Source: Alcaligenaceae bacterium (GTDB lineage: Bacteria > Pseudomonadota > Gammaproteobacteria > Burkholderiales > Burkholderiaceae_B). From it: a DNA stretch of 64,000 bases. Made by a program: the position numbers and the translations under genes. This document shows positions 43,202-52,227 of this stretch, one piece after another. Location: the NCBI GenBank assembly GCA_013416395.1, contig JACCEP010000001.1:744001-808000 (forward strand), in the 5' to 3' direction. Positions within the stretch are counted from its first letter, which is position 1. Every line of letters begins with the position of its first letter. The notes under the pieces were generated by a model that had not been told where the DNA came from, made no database searches, and saw only the letters and a program-made list of their open reading frames with translations.

Positions 43202-43318
43202 GGGCCAGGCTGAGTTATTTGCTTGCCTAACGTGCCAGTCAGCCTTTGGAAACAGCCATCTACTCGAGCCTGAACGGTTCGCGTTGAACTACAGGTTACC
43301 CAGTAAAGGATGCAAGAC

Positions 43319-46078
43319 ATGGTGCAACTGAATCGTCGCAGTTTTTTAAAGGGTTTGGGCGCAGCCGGGACGGGCGTTATTAGCAGCGGCAACGCGTGGG
43401 CGCTTAACCGTCTCGAGCCTATTGGAGACACCCTGCATCAGGACTACCCCTACCGCAGCTGGGAAGACCTCTATCGCAACGAATGGACATGGGACAAGGT
43501 AGGCCACGCTGCGCACTGTATTAACTGCATGGGTAACTGTGCATTTGATGTGTTCGTCAAAGACGGCATCGTGATACGTGAAGAGCAGATCGCCAAGTAC
43601 CCGGCCGTTAACGCAAAGGTGCCTGATGCCAACCCGCGAGGGTGCCAAAAGGGCGCAATCCACTCTACCTCCATGTACGAAGCAGACCGCATTCGCTATC
43701 CGCTCAAGCGCGCAGGCGAACGTGGTGCAGGAAAGTGGCAGCGCATTTCGTGGGATCAGGCAACGGAAGAGATCGCTGACAAGATCATCGACATCTTCGA
43801 AAAGTACGGCCCCGGCAAGCTCAAGACGCACCAAGGGTCTGGCAACCAGTCTATGGTGCGCCAGTCTGGTCCCAACCGCTTTGCCTCGCTGGTTGGTGGC
43901 ATCCAGCTTGACGGTTTCACCACCGTGGGCGACCTTAATACCGGCGCGCATCTGGCTTACGGTAACCCGCTTGAAAGCTTTACGTCTGATGCCTGGTTCG
44001 ACGCCGATTACATCATGCTGGGCATGATCAACCCCAACGCCACCCGAATTCCGGATGCGCATTACATATGGGAAGCACAGCATAACGGTGCGCGCATTGT
44101 TTCTACTGCACCCGACATGAACCCCAGCTCTATTCATGCCGATCTGTGGATGCCCATTAAGCAGGGCAGTGACCCCTATCTGGCGATGTCATTCGTTAAT
44201 GTCATCATCGATGAAAAGCTGTACAAGCCGGCGTTCATGAAAGAGCAGACCGACTTGCCGATTCTCGTGCGTGTTGATAATCAAAAGCTGTTGCGAGAAT
44301 CTGATCTGGAAGCCACTGGCTCAGATGAGGTTTTCTACCATTGGGACTTGAACACCGGCAAGGTGGTCAAGGTCAACGGCTCTATGGGGTCGGAAACCAA
44401 AACCTTGAAGCTGGGTGACGTTGATCCTGCACTCGAAGGCCAGTTTACGGTGAACGGCATTGCTGTCACCACGGTTTTCGAGCAGGTTAAAAAGGAAGCT
44501 GCCAAGTTCCCACCAGAAAAAACACGCGCCTTCACCGATCTCGACCCAGAGATGGTGCGCCGAGAGGTGCGCCGCATGGCCAATGCCCGCAAGGCCATTG
44601 TGATGCTGGGCTATATCATTTCGCGTTATTCCAACTGTCTGTATACAGGCTGGTCTTATGCGCTTGCCATGGCGTTAACCGGCCACGGTGGCAAGACCGG
44701 CGGCCTGGACACGTCGTGGGTGGTCTGGAACCATCCACGCTGGACTGAGCTGGCCAACTTTGGCGGCAAGAAACTGCCGCGCTACGAAGCCGGTGGTCTG
44801 GGCGAGTTTCTGCGCGGCAATATGATTGACGGCGCACGTCAGCACTTTGACCCCGTCAAGCTCAAGGAGCGCGTGGGCTTTAACATCGATGAAATGGAGG
44901 CCATGATCAAGGAATCCATCGATGAGGGCTGGATGCCTTACTACGGCGAAATCAAGGGCATGATCACGGTGGCGGACAACACGTTCCGGCGCAATAAGAT
45001 GGCCGCTACGTATCGCAAGGCGCATCTTGAACAGGCCAGCGAGCTTTATGTAAACGTTAACGTGCGCATGGATTCAACCGCCGAGTGGGCCGACTATGTA
45101 CTGCCCGCCGCCAGCCATTACGAGGCATGGGATCTTCGCACGCAGGGCTTTCACCGTTTCTGTAATGTGTTCACCCGCCCGGTGGAGCCCGTGGGCGACT
45201 CCAAGCCAGACTGGGACATCATGGCGCTGCTTACCAAAAAGATTCAGGAGCGGGCCATTGCGCGTGGGGTGTCGTCGTACCCGGATGGAGACGTTACCCG
45301 CGATCTGCACACCATTCATGATGACTACACCATGAATGGCAAGCTCATGACGGATTACGACGTTACCAAATGGATGGTGGAAAACTCGCCAGAGTTTGGT
45401 GGCGTTACGCTGGAAGAGGCTGCTGAGCGTGGTTTTATCGTGATGAACGAGCATGCAGGTACCAACCAGCCGCTGGTCAAAGATGAGCCTTATAACCCGT
45501 TTACCAACCAGACTGAAAGCAAAAACCCGTATGACACGCTTACGGGGCGGATCACGTTTTACTGTGATCACCCGCGCTTCATGAAGTTGGGGGCTACCGT
45601 GCCGACGGCGCGTCAGCATGCGGGGCCAGAAGCTTCAAAATACCCGTTGGAGTTTTACTCGCCGCATGCGCGCTGGGGCATACATTCAAACTGGCGCTCC
45701 AATAAATTTATGCTGCGATTGCAGCGTGGCGAGCCCAATATTTATATAAACCCGCAGTTGGCGCAACAACGCAATATCAAAGACGGCGATCACGTGCGCA
45801 TGTTCAACGGCACCGGTGAGTTCTTTGCGCAGGCCAAGTTCTACCCCAGCATTCCCGTCAACTCCATCATGATGGAGCACGGTTGGGAGCCGCATCAGTA
45901 CATTCAGCGCAAGCCTATGAACAATTCAATGGCTACGTTTTTGCAGCCGTTGGAGCTGGTTGGTGGATGGGGTCATCTCTCGTTCAAGTACGCCATGTGG
46001 AATGCCAATCAGGTGGCCCACGAAAGTAGCTATGACATTGAACTGGCCCGACCCGAAGATCTGGGCGATTACAGCTGA
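43319..46078 (+). CDS. Type II DMSO reductase family molybdoenzyme, catalytic alpha subunit
   Basis: The 919-aa subunit starts at the ATG nine bases after AAAGG. It has a Tat signal (NRRSFLKG), so it is exported folded. The FS0 cluster ligands are H66-x3-C70-x3-C74-x34-C109, the His-first pattern of type II enzymes (NarG, ethylbenzene dehydrogenase, DMS dehydrogenase, selenate/chlorate reductase). Asp205 in TTVGDLNTG is the probable Mo ligand. Length matches relatives (about 900-980 aa). Gene order alpha-beta-chaperone-gamma follows ser/clr/ddh operons. The periplasmic cytochrome c encoded in the operon fits electron exchange outside the membrane. The substrate is undetermined. Confidence 0.93.
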   Translation: MVQLNRRSFLKGLGAAGTGVISSGNAWALNRLEPIGDTLHQDYPYRSWEDLYRNEWTWDKVGHAAHCINCMGNCAFDVFVKDGIVIREEQIAKYPAVNAKVPDANPRGCQKGAIHSTSMYEADRIRYPLKRAGERGAGKWQRISWDQATEEIADKIIDIFEKYGPGKLKTHQGSGNQSMVRQSGPNRFASLVGGIQLDGFTTVGDLNTGAHLAYGNPLESFTSDAWFDADYIMLGMINPNATRIPDAHYIWEAQHNGARIVSTAPDMNPSSIHADLWMPIKQGSDPYLAMSFVNVIIDEKLYKPAFMKEQTDLPILVRVDNQKLLRESDLEATGSDEVFYHWDLNTGKVVKVNGSMGSETKTLKLGDVDPALEGQFTVNGIAVTTVFEQVKKEAAKFPPEKTRAFTDLDPEMVRREVRRMANARKAIVMLGYIISRYSNCLYTGWSYALAMALTGHGGKTGGLDTSWVVWNHPRWTELANFGGKKLPRYEAGGLGEFLRGNMIDGARQHFDPVKLKERVGFNIDEMEAMIKESIDEGWMPYYGEIKGMITVADNTFRRNKMAATYRKAHLEQASELYVNVNVRMDSTAEWADYVLPAASHYEAWDLRTQGFHRFCNVFTRPVEPVGDSKPDWDIMALLTKKIQERAIARGVSSYPDGDVTRDLHTIHDDYTMNGKLMTDYDVTKWMVENSPEFGGVTLEEAAERGFIVMNEHAGTNQPLVKDEPYNPFTNQTESKNPYDTLTGRITFYCDHPRFMKLGATVPTARQHAGPEASKYPLEFYSPHARWGIHSNWRSNKFMLRLQRGEPNIYINPQLAQQRNIKDGDHVRMFNGTGEFFAQAKFYPSIPVNSIMMEHGWEPHQYIQRKPMNNSMATFLQPLELVGGWGHLSFKYAMWNANQVAHESSYDIELARPEDLGDYS

Positions 46079-46111
46079 GCAGCCTGAGGGGTGCTTACAA
46101 GGGAGAACACA

Positions 46112-47092
46112 ATGGCAGTCACACGCCAAATCAGCATGGTTCTGGATCTGAACAAGTGTATCGGATGTCAGACCTGTACCTCGGCCTGCAAGTTGATGTG
46201 GACCAACCGCAATGGCCGAGAATACATGTACTGGAACAACGTCGAGACCAAGCCTGGTAAAGGCTATCCGCGCGACTACGAAAAAATGGGCGGCGGTTTC
46301 GACAAAGACGGCGCGCTCAAGCTGAGCAAGCAGCCCAGCATGGACGACTATGGCGTTCCGTGGGAGTACAACTACACCGAAGCCCTGATGACGGGTACCG
46401 ACCCCTGGCTGCGGCCCAATGTCAAACCCACGTGGGGTGCCAACTGGGATGAAGACGAGGGCGAGGGCGATTACCCTAATAGCTACTACTTTTATCTTCC
46501 ACGACTGTGCAATCACTGTGCCAACCCTGCCTGTCTGGCAGCCTGTTCGCGCAACGCCATCTACAAGCGCCAGGAAGATGGCATTGTGCTGGTGGACCAG
46601 GAAAGATGTCGTGGCTACCGGTACTGTGTAAACGCCTGTCCTTACAAGAAGGTGTACTTCAACGAAAAAATATCCAAATCGGAGAAGTGCATATTCTGTT
46701 ATCCGCGTATTGAAAAAGGGCTGGCTACGGCCTGTGCCCGTCAATGTGTGGGTCGTATCCGCTGGATAGGCTATCTCGATGACACCGAAGGGCCTATACA
46801 TACGCTGGTCAACAAATATAAAGTTGCTCTGCCGCTACACCCTGAATGGGGTACCCAGCCCAACGTCTTTTATGTTCCGCCGCTGTCCCCGCCAAAATTC
46901 GGTAAAAACGGTGAAGAACTTGATGAACCCAGGGTGCCGCTGGCCTACCTGGAAAGCCTGTTTGGTGATGGCGTCAAAGATGCGCTGGAAACTGTTAAAA
47001 ACGAACGACGGGCCAAGGCCGAAGGCAAGCAAAGCGAGCTGATGGATACCTTGATCGGCTATGTGCACTCCGAAATGTTCAAGCTCAGTTAA
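46112..47092 (+). CDS. Molybdoenzyme iron-sulfur beta subunit
   Basis: The 326-aa subunit has four cysteine groups: C16-IG-C19-QT-C22-TSA-C26; CNHCANPACLAAC; CRGYRYCVNACPYKKVYFN; and KCIFCYPRIEKGLATACARQC. The third group has Tyr where a fourth Cys would be, which is the NarH-type signature for a [3Fe-4S] cluster beside three [4Fe-4S] clusters. It relays electrons between the alpha and gamma subunits and has no signal of its own, so it is expected to travel with alpha through Tat. GGGAGAA precedes the ATG. Confidence 0.93.
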   Translation: MAVTRQISMVLDLNKCIGCQTCTSACKLMWTNRNGREYMYWNNVETKPGKGYPRDYEKMGGGFDKDGALKLSKQPSMDDYGVPWEYNYTEALMTGTDPWLRPNVKPTWGANWDEDEGEGDYPNSYYFYLPRLCNHCANPACLAACSRNAIYKRQEDGIVLVDQERCRGYRYCVNACPYKKVYFNEKISKSEKCIFCYPRIEKGLATACARQCVGRIRWIGYLDDTEGPIHTLVNKYKVALPLHPEWGTQPNVFYVPPLSPPKFGKNGEELDEPRVPLAYLESLFGDGVKDALETVKNERRAKAEGKQSELMDTLIGYVHSEMFKLS

Positions 47093-47108
47093 CGCGAGGG
47101 TGACGAAC

Positions 47109-47846
47109 ATGGTCTCTGGTATTCCTATGGCTAATACGCCCCAGCGTGCCGACGCTGCAGGCAGCATATACAGGCTGGCGGCAGTGGCCTTTGGCCATCC
47201 GCTGGCAGAACTGCAGCAGGCGCTTGTCGATGGCAGCTTTCATGCGGCTTTTAATCAACCCTGGCACCAGGTTACTGGGCGAGAATGGCCTCGCTGTGAG
47301 CCCAGCGCAGATTTTGCGGCGCTCGAAGCCGGCTATATCGATGCCTTTGTTCATGGTCGCCGTGGCAAGCCGCGTATTTCGTTGCTGGCGGGCGAGTACG
47401 AACACCTGCTTGGCGGGCAAACCCGACCCGTGTTCATGCTTAATATCCAGGCCTTTTATCGGCATTTTGGGCTGCATGCAGCGACCAAAGACGAGGGCCG
47501 GGCAGAAGAGCCTGACCATGTGATCGACATGCTCGAGTTTATGGCGGTGCTGTGCCATCTTGAGGCCCGCGCGCTGGAACGTGACGCAGACCCATCGCCC
47601 TATCGGCGCGCGCAACGTGATTTTTTGCAGCGTTACCTGGTGCCCTTGCTGAACGCCATACACCATGATCTTGCTCGCCAGAAAGCGTTAGCGCTCGATG
47701 CCACACTCATAAGAATGCTTGAAGATCTTCCAGAGTGGACGCGGCAACAGCTCGCTGAGCTCGAGGCACGGGTTGGCCCTTACGCCGACGCGTCAGCCAG
47801 TGTGTCGAATCGGCCGCGCAGCGTGGCACAGAACCTTTGGAATTGA
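47109..47846 (+). CDS. TorD-like molybdoenzyme assembly chaperone (delta)
   Basis: This all-helical protein of 245 aa belongs to the TorD/NarJ family. Family features are AGSIYRLAAVAFGHPLAELQQAL, the EYEHLLGG segment and a C-terminal DHVIDMLEFMAVLCHLEARALE that binds the Tat substrate and holds the apoenzyme until cofactor is inserted. It starts at the ATG with GAGGGTGA upstream, 16 bases after the beta subunit. It remains in the cytoplasm and is not part of the mature enzyme. Confidence 0.88.
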   Translation: MVSGIPMANTPQRADAAGSIYRLAAVAFGHPLAELQQALVDGSFHAAFNQPWHQVTGREWPRCEPSADFAALEAGYIDAFVHGRRGKPRISLLAGEYEHLLGGQTRPVFMLNIQAFYRHFGLHAATKDEGRAEEPDHVIDMLEFMAVLCHLEARALERDADPSPYRRAQRDFLQRYLVPLLNAIHHDLARQKALALDATLIRMLEDLPEWTRQQLAELEARVGPYADASASVSNRPRSVAQNLWN

Positions 47847-47856
47847 GGAGTTCTCC

Positions 47857-48762
47857 ATGATGAGATTTTGCCCGAGCAAAAAGCTGGCTGTGCTCGCCGC
47901 CACGTTGTTGTTGGCGACAAGTTCTGTTGCCTTCGCCCAGAAAATAACGACGGAGCCTGACCCCACCGTGCTGGACGTGCATGCCGGTGATACCGTGCAT
48001 GCTTCCAAATTGCCTGACGGTATTTATCTGAGAGAAGTTAACGATCCAGACGACATCATCTGGGCACGCATTCCCGCCTACCGTACGCTGGTGAGCGCCG
48101 CGCCTCCGGTACACGCATCGACCAAACTTCGCTTTGAGCCCAAAGAGGCTCAGTATCTTTACTTTCAGCTGGCGCGTACATCTGAACGTTTTTATGTACG
48201 CTTGCGCTGGCAAGACCCCACTGAAAACCGAAAGACCGACGTTGATGCATTTCGGGACGGCGCAGCGATACAGCTGGCCCTAAACGGTGTGGATACCTCG
48301 TACATGATGGGCACCGGCCCCAAAAAGCCCGTGAACATTTGGTATTGGCGTGCAGACCAGGAACAGGTCGAAGACCTGGCGGCTGGGGGCTACGGCAGCA
48401 CCACCATGCTTCCTGAGCAGCTTGTAACGGGCAAAGGGGTTTATCACGCCGAACGTAACAGCCGCGACAACGAATGGCATGTGGTCATGTCGCGCAAGCT
48501 CGATAGCGCAGGCGATTATCAGGCCGGTTTGAAGACTGGCGTAATCCCGATTGCATTTGCCGTATGGCAGGGTGCTGAGGGACAGCGTGATGGCAACAAG
48601 CGCGTCAGCCACAGCTGGATTCTGGTTAATGTGCTTCCTGCCCCTCCAGCGCCTCAACCGTCGCCTTCCACGTCACAGACGCCCTCCAACCCAGAGCAAG
48701 CAAAACCTGCGAGCCCGGGTGTTCAGTCTAAAGATGTGCCACAGGCCGGCCAGTTTTATTGA
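47857..48762 (+). CDS. Molybdoenzyme gamma subunit, periplasmic b-heme protein
   Basis: The 301-aa protein has a Sec signal (residues 1-27, AFA/Q) and the ethylbenzene dehydrogenase-like heme-b domain of type II enzymes. In relatives the heme is held by Met and Lys; here Met150 or Met151 in DTSYMMGTGPKKPVNIWYWRADQ and a Lys in the MSRKLDS segment are the candidates. It ends in a Pro/Ser-rich tail of about 45 residues that is not part of the domain. It would pass electrons between the beta subunit and a cytochrome c, probably the one encoded at the end of this operon. Confidence 0.9.
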   Translation: MMRFCPSKKLAVLAATLLLATSSVAFAQKITTEPDPTVLDVHAGDTVHASKLPDGIYLREVNDPDDIIWARIPAYRTLVSAAPPVHASTKLRFEPKEAQYLYFQLARTSERFYVRLRWQDPTENRKTDVDAFRDGAAIQLALNGVDTSYMMGTGPKKPVNIWYWRADQEQVEDLAAGGYGSTTMLPEQLVTGKGVYHAERNSRDNEWHVVMSRKLDSAGDYQAGLKTGVIPIAFAVWQGAEGQRDGNKRVSHSWILVNVLPAPPAPQPSPSTSQTPSNPEQAKPASPGVQSKDVPQAGQFY

Positions 48763-48783
48763 GCTGGTACAACGGAGCCAACA

Positions 48784-49902
48784 TTGCAAATTTCAACGAT
48801 TAAACTTAACGACATCAAGCCTCGAGCAGATCAGCCAGATTGCGGGCTGGGTCATGCCTGTCAATTCTGTCCTCGAGAGCCTGACTGTCGCCTGGACAAA
48901 CCACGTCACGAAAAACTGTTGATAGAAAGCCGTCTGGCACACATCGATCAGATTGTGCTGGTGATGGCGAACAAGGGGGGTGTGGGCAAAAGCACGGTGT
49001 CAGCCAACCTTGCCGCCGGCCTGGCTGCGCGAGGCTATCGGGTGGGCGTAGCCGATGCCGATATCCATGGCCCCAATCAGAGTCGATTTTTTGGCTTTGC
49101 GGGGGCGCATGTGCGTGTGACCGACCAAGGCTTGGGCACCTGCGACTTTACCGAAGAAACGCTGGCTCACCCGATCAAGGTCGGGTCGTTGGCGTTTCTG
49201 ATGGAGCGCGATGACATACCTATTGTCTGGCGCGACGCCTACAAGCACGACTTTGTGCATCACTTAATCGGCTCATTCGATTGGGGTGAGCTCGATTTCA
49301 TGATTGTCGATATGCCTCCGGGTACCGGCAATGAGCTGATCACCCTTGCCGACATGCTTGAAGGCGCGAACGTATCGGCGGCGCTGGTTACGACACCCCA
49401 GGAAGTCGCGTTAATGGACAGCCTAAAGGCCGTGCGCTTCTGTCAGGAACGCGGGCTTCCGGTGCTGGGCGTTATTGAAAACATGTCAGGCATTACCTGT
49501 CCGCACTGCAGTGAGGAATTTCATCTGTTCCCCAGAGAAGGGCTGGCGCGGCGGCTGCAAGAAACCGGCGTCGAGTCGCTGGCACAGATTCCACTTGACC
49601 CCGAGTTGGCACGTGGCTCGGATGAGGGCATGCCGGACGTTCTGGCGCGACCCGACGGCCCCGTCGCCCGCGCGTTCATGCCTGTTGTTGATGCCTGTCT
49701 GGAACATGCCAAACAACAGTTCGCAGAGGCCGCCGTCCATTCTTTGAACGACGCCTTTGATCAGAACCTGGACTCGTCCATGCTTGAAGAATCATTGCAG
49801 CACGTGCCTGCTGAGCAGCGCGATGCGATTCGACGGGCGCTTGAAGAGGCGCTCGCCGTTGAGCAGCAACGCCTGTCTGGCAACGAATTGGATAAAGCAT
49901 GA
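48784..49902 (+). CDS. Mrp/NBP35-like P-loop ATPase with N-terminal four-cysteine motif
   Basis: The 372-aa ATPase uses a TTG start; the next in-frame start lies inside Walker A. Walker A is NKGGVGKST (63-71), the deviant Lys P-loop of Mrp/ApbC proteins, followed by DADIHGPNQSRFFG and VDMPPGTGN. C239-PH-C242 is the bridging-cluster pair. Unlike most bacterial Mrp proteins it adds C20-x5-C26-x2-C29-x5-C35 before the ATPase, resembling the N-terminal ferredoxin-like motif of eukaryotic NBP35. It probably builds or transfers Fe-S clusters for this enzyme. It overlaps the next gene by four bases. Confidence 0.88.
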   Translation: MQISTIKLNDIKPRADQPDCGLGHACQFCPREPDCRLDKPRHEKLLIESRLAHIDQIVLVMANKGGVGKSTVSANLAAGLAARGYRVGVADADIHGPNQSRFFGFAGAHVRVTDQGLGTCDFTEETLAHPIKVGSLAFLMERDDIPIVWRDAYKHDFVHHLIGSFDWGELDFMIVDMPPGTGNELITLADMLEGANVSAALVTTPQEVALMDSLKAVRFCQERGLPVLGVIENMSGITCPHCSEEFHLFPREGLARRLQETGVESLAQIPLDPELARGSDEGMPDVLARPDGPVARAFMPVVDACLEHAKQQFAEAAVHSLNDAFDQNLDSSMLEESLQHVPAEQRDAIRRALEEALAVEQQRLSGNELDKA

Positions 49903-51821
49903 AGCCTCCTGCCTACGCGGAACCTCTCGATACGGTGAGCCCTCCCGTCAACCAAGGCCGCAGAAGCCTGTTCCGCAGGCTTGCTCAAGGTACAGACCCG
50001 AGCGCGCCGCACAAGGCACCCTGGCACAGGGTGCTCGAGGTGGCAGCGGGAGAGGGTGACGTACTCTGGTCAGGGTGGGCGACAGCGCATGAGGCGTTCG
50101 TCGTTGGCGATGAAGGCAGAGTGCTGCATTTTGACGGCTCTGCCGATGCCCAAGACAGCCTCTGGCAAACCATGCCTTCATCGACACGCCTGCCCCTGCA
50201 TGCCATCTGGGGCCGAAGCCGCAACGAACTGCATGCGGTGGGCTGGATGGGTACTGTGGTGAGCTTTGACGGCGAGCAATGGCACCATCGACGGGGCGGC
50301 ATAATTGATGAGGTATCGCAACACTATGCGTCTTGTGTTGAGAACTCACCGCTGTTTGATATTACTGGCGATGAAACCGGCCGTGCCTGGGCGGTTGGTG
50401 ACGACGGCGCGATTGTTTATTTTGATGGGCATACCTGGCAAAACCAACCCAGCCCTACGCGCATCAACTTGCGTGGTATTGCGCGTGCCCCGGGCGGTCG
50501 CCTGTTTGCAGTGGGCGGCGAAGGTACCGTTATTACCAGTGCCGGTGATGGGCATTGGGAGGCTTTAGACTGCCCCATAGGCGCAGGCTTTCATGCTGTT
50601 GTGGCACTGTCGGATGATGAGCTGCTTATGGCCGGCGGGCGATACTTCATCGATGCCAGCGGCTTTCGGGGCGAACTGGTGCGGTGGCGTGACGGCTGCT
50701 TTACAGCGGTTGAGGTAGACAAAGCCATGCCACGGCTTAGGTCACTTCGCGCTTACAAAAACGGTGTGTTGATCGCAGGCGACCACGGGCATTTGTATTA
50801 TCTGGAGGGTAATCGTCTGGATCAGTTGCGTACCGACAGCCGCCACGATTTGATGGATATTGTTCCCTTGCCCACCGGCGAAGCGCTTACCGTGGGAGAC
50901 TTCTCTACCATTCTGACCGCCGCACCCGATTTTGTGAAGGCTTTGGCCCCTGATGAGGCCGATCTCGTCAAGAAGTCTGACTGGGCTATTCTCGATTCAG
51001 GTACCAAACACAATCTTTGGGGCTTGAGGGCTGCCGCTGACGGTTCGGTCTACGCCTGTGGCGATGGCGGCACGGTGCTGCACTACTGCGACCAGCGTTG
51101 GCAGGCATTGCCGGTCATCAATGAGGCGGCGGTGCACTGTTTGTGGGATGCCGGTGACGCCGGCCTGTATGCAGGTGGCCAGATGGGCCAGATATTTTGC
51201 TATGACGGCAACGCCTGGCGGGTGGCCTTTGATCTTCATCTGGACATTACCATTCTCGATATGTGGGGTAGTGGTCCAGACTCTATTTATGCCGTAGGCG
51301 ATGAAGGCCTGGTTTTGCACTGGAACGGCGAGAAATGGAGCCGCATGATCAGTGGCACCAAGTCGGCGTTGTACAGCATCTGGGGTTACGACGACAGGCA
51401 TATTCTTGCCGTTGGCGATTTCGGCCTGGTTCTGCGCTGGAATGGTGAAAACTGGAGTGAGTTCTACGCAGGTACCGAGAACTTTCTGTTCGATGTATGG
51501 GGCGATGCCCTCAACAATATTTTTATCGTAGGGCTTTCTGGCACACTGGTTCACTTTGACGGTGAACGCTGGACGCTAACGCTCACGCGCGCGCGCGACG
51601 ACTTAATGGCGGTCGACGGCATGCCGGGCGGTCATCCTTATGCTGTGGGTACCCAGGGCAATATTTTGCATTTTGATGGTTTGCAGTGGCAGCCTGAAGA
51701 GTCGCCTACATCAATAGGCCTGCGTGCAATCTGTGTATGCCCCGATGGCGCTGTTTATGCTGCGGGCAATCAGGGCATTATCTTGAAAAGACATTCATCT
51801 TCAAACAAGGATCAAAAATGA
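49899..51821 (+). CDS. Beta-propeller protein in a molybdoenzyme operon
   Basis: The 640-aa protein has no signal peptide or membrane segment and is built almost wholly of repeats of about 40-45 residues with the pattern LxxIWGxxxxxIxAVGDxGxVLHWNGExW. Clear examples are [49 protein letters not shown] and [16 protein letters not shown]. About 10-12 repeats are visible, enough for one or two beta-propellers. It overlaps the Mrp gene and the cytochrome gene (both ATGA). A cytoplasmic scaffold for assembly is one idea; no function is established by the sequence. Confidence 0.8.
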   Translation: MKPPAYAEPLDTVSPPVNQGRRSLFRRLAQGTDPSAPHKAPWHRVLEVAAGEGDVLWSGWATAHEAFVVGDEGRVLHFDGSADAQDSLWQTMPSSTRLPLHAIWGRSRNELHAVGWMGTVVSFDGEQWHHRRGGIIDEVSQHYASCVENSPLFDITGDETGRAWAVGDDGAIVYFDGHTWQNQPSPTRINLRGIARAPGGRLFAVGGEGTVITSAGDGHWEALDCPIGAGFHAVVALSDDELLMAGGRYFIDASGFRGELVRWRDGCFTAVEVDKAMPRLRSLRAYKNGVLIAGDHGHLYYLEGNRLDQLRTDSRHDLMDIVPLPTGEALTVGDFSTILTAAPDFVKALAPDEADLVKKSDWAILDSGTKHNLWGLRAAADGSVYACGDGGTVLHYCDQRWQALPVINEAAVHCLWDAGDAGLYAGGQMGQIFCYDGNAWRVAFDLHLDITILDMWGSGPDSIYAVGDEGLVLHWNGEKWSRMISGTKSALYSIWGYDDRHILAVGDFGLVLRWNGENWSEFYAGTENFLFDVWGDALNNIFIVGLSGTLVHFDGERWTLTLTRARDDLMAVDGMPGGHPYAVGTQGNILHFDGLQWQPEESPTSIGLRAICVCPDGAVYAAGNQGIILKRHSSSNKDQK

Positions 51822-52156
51822 GAATTTTGCCACTGGCAGTAATCCTTCTGGCGATGTCGACGACTGCGGGTGCGGCCGATATAAAGGCGGATGCAGCGGC
51901 CGGAGCGACCAAAGCGGCCGTATGCCTGGCCTGTCATGGTGGAAACGGCGCCAAACCCCTCGCGCCGATTTACCCCAGCCTGGCCGGGCAATCAAACGAA
52001 TATCTGGTCAGTTCCTTGCATGCCTATCGCGATGGGCTCCGGCAAGGCGGGATGGCCGCCATGATGACACCCCAGGCCGCCTTGCTTTCCGATCAGGATA
52101 TCGCTGACCTTGCGGCGTACTACAGCGAGCAGGATCCGGGTACTACGCCTAAGTAG
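51818..52156 (+). CDS. Periplasmic cytochrome c (class I, c4/c5-like)
   Basis: The 112-aa protein starts at the ATG with AAGGATC upstream. A signal peptide of about 20 residues ends TTAGAA. One heme site is present, C36-LA-C39-H40; the axial Met is likely in [14 protein letters not shown], as in cytochromes c553/c4. The small size and single heme fit a soluble electron carrier between the b-heme gamma subunit and a terminal oxidase or reductase. Its presence favours a dehydrogenase role, although selenate reductase also uses a cytochrome. Confidence 0.9.
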   Translation: MRILPLAVILLAMSTTAGAADIKADAAAGATKAAVCLACHGGNGAKPLAPIYPSLAGQSNEYLVSSLHAYRDGLRQGGMAAMMTPQAALLSDQDIADLAAYYSEQDPGTTPK

Positions 52157-52227
52157 TGTTTCTGTGCCGCCATACGGCAGCCTCATCGTAGTAGTATGCA
52201 CGCATTCGAAGCGCCATGATGTACCCG

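Noticed and set aside
43346-44137. 263-codon minus-strand frame inside the molybdoenzyme alpha gene
   Set aside because: Antisense shadow; the sense strand carries clear cofactor motifs.
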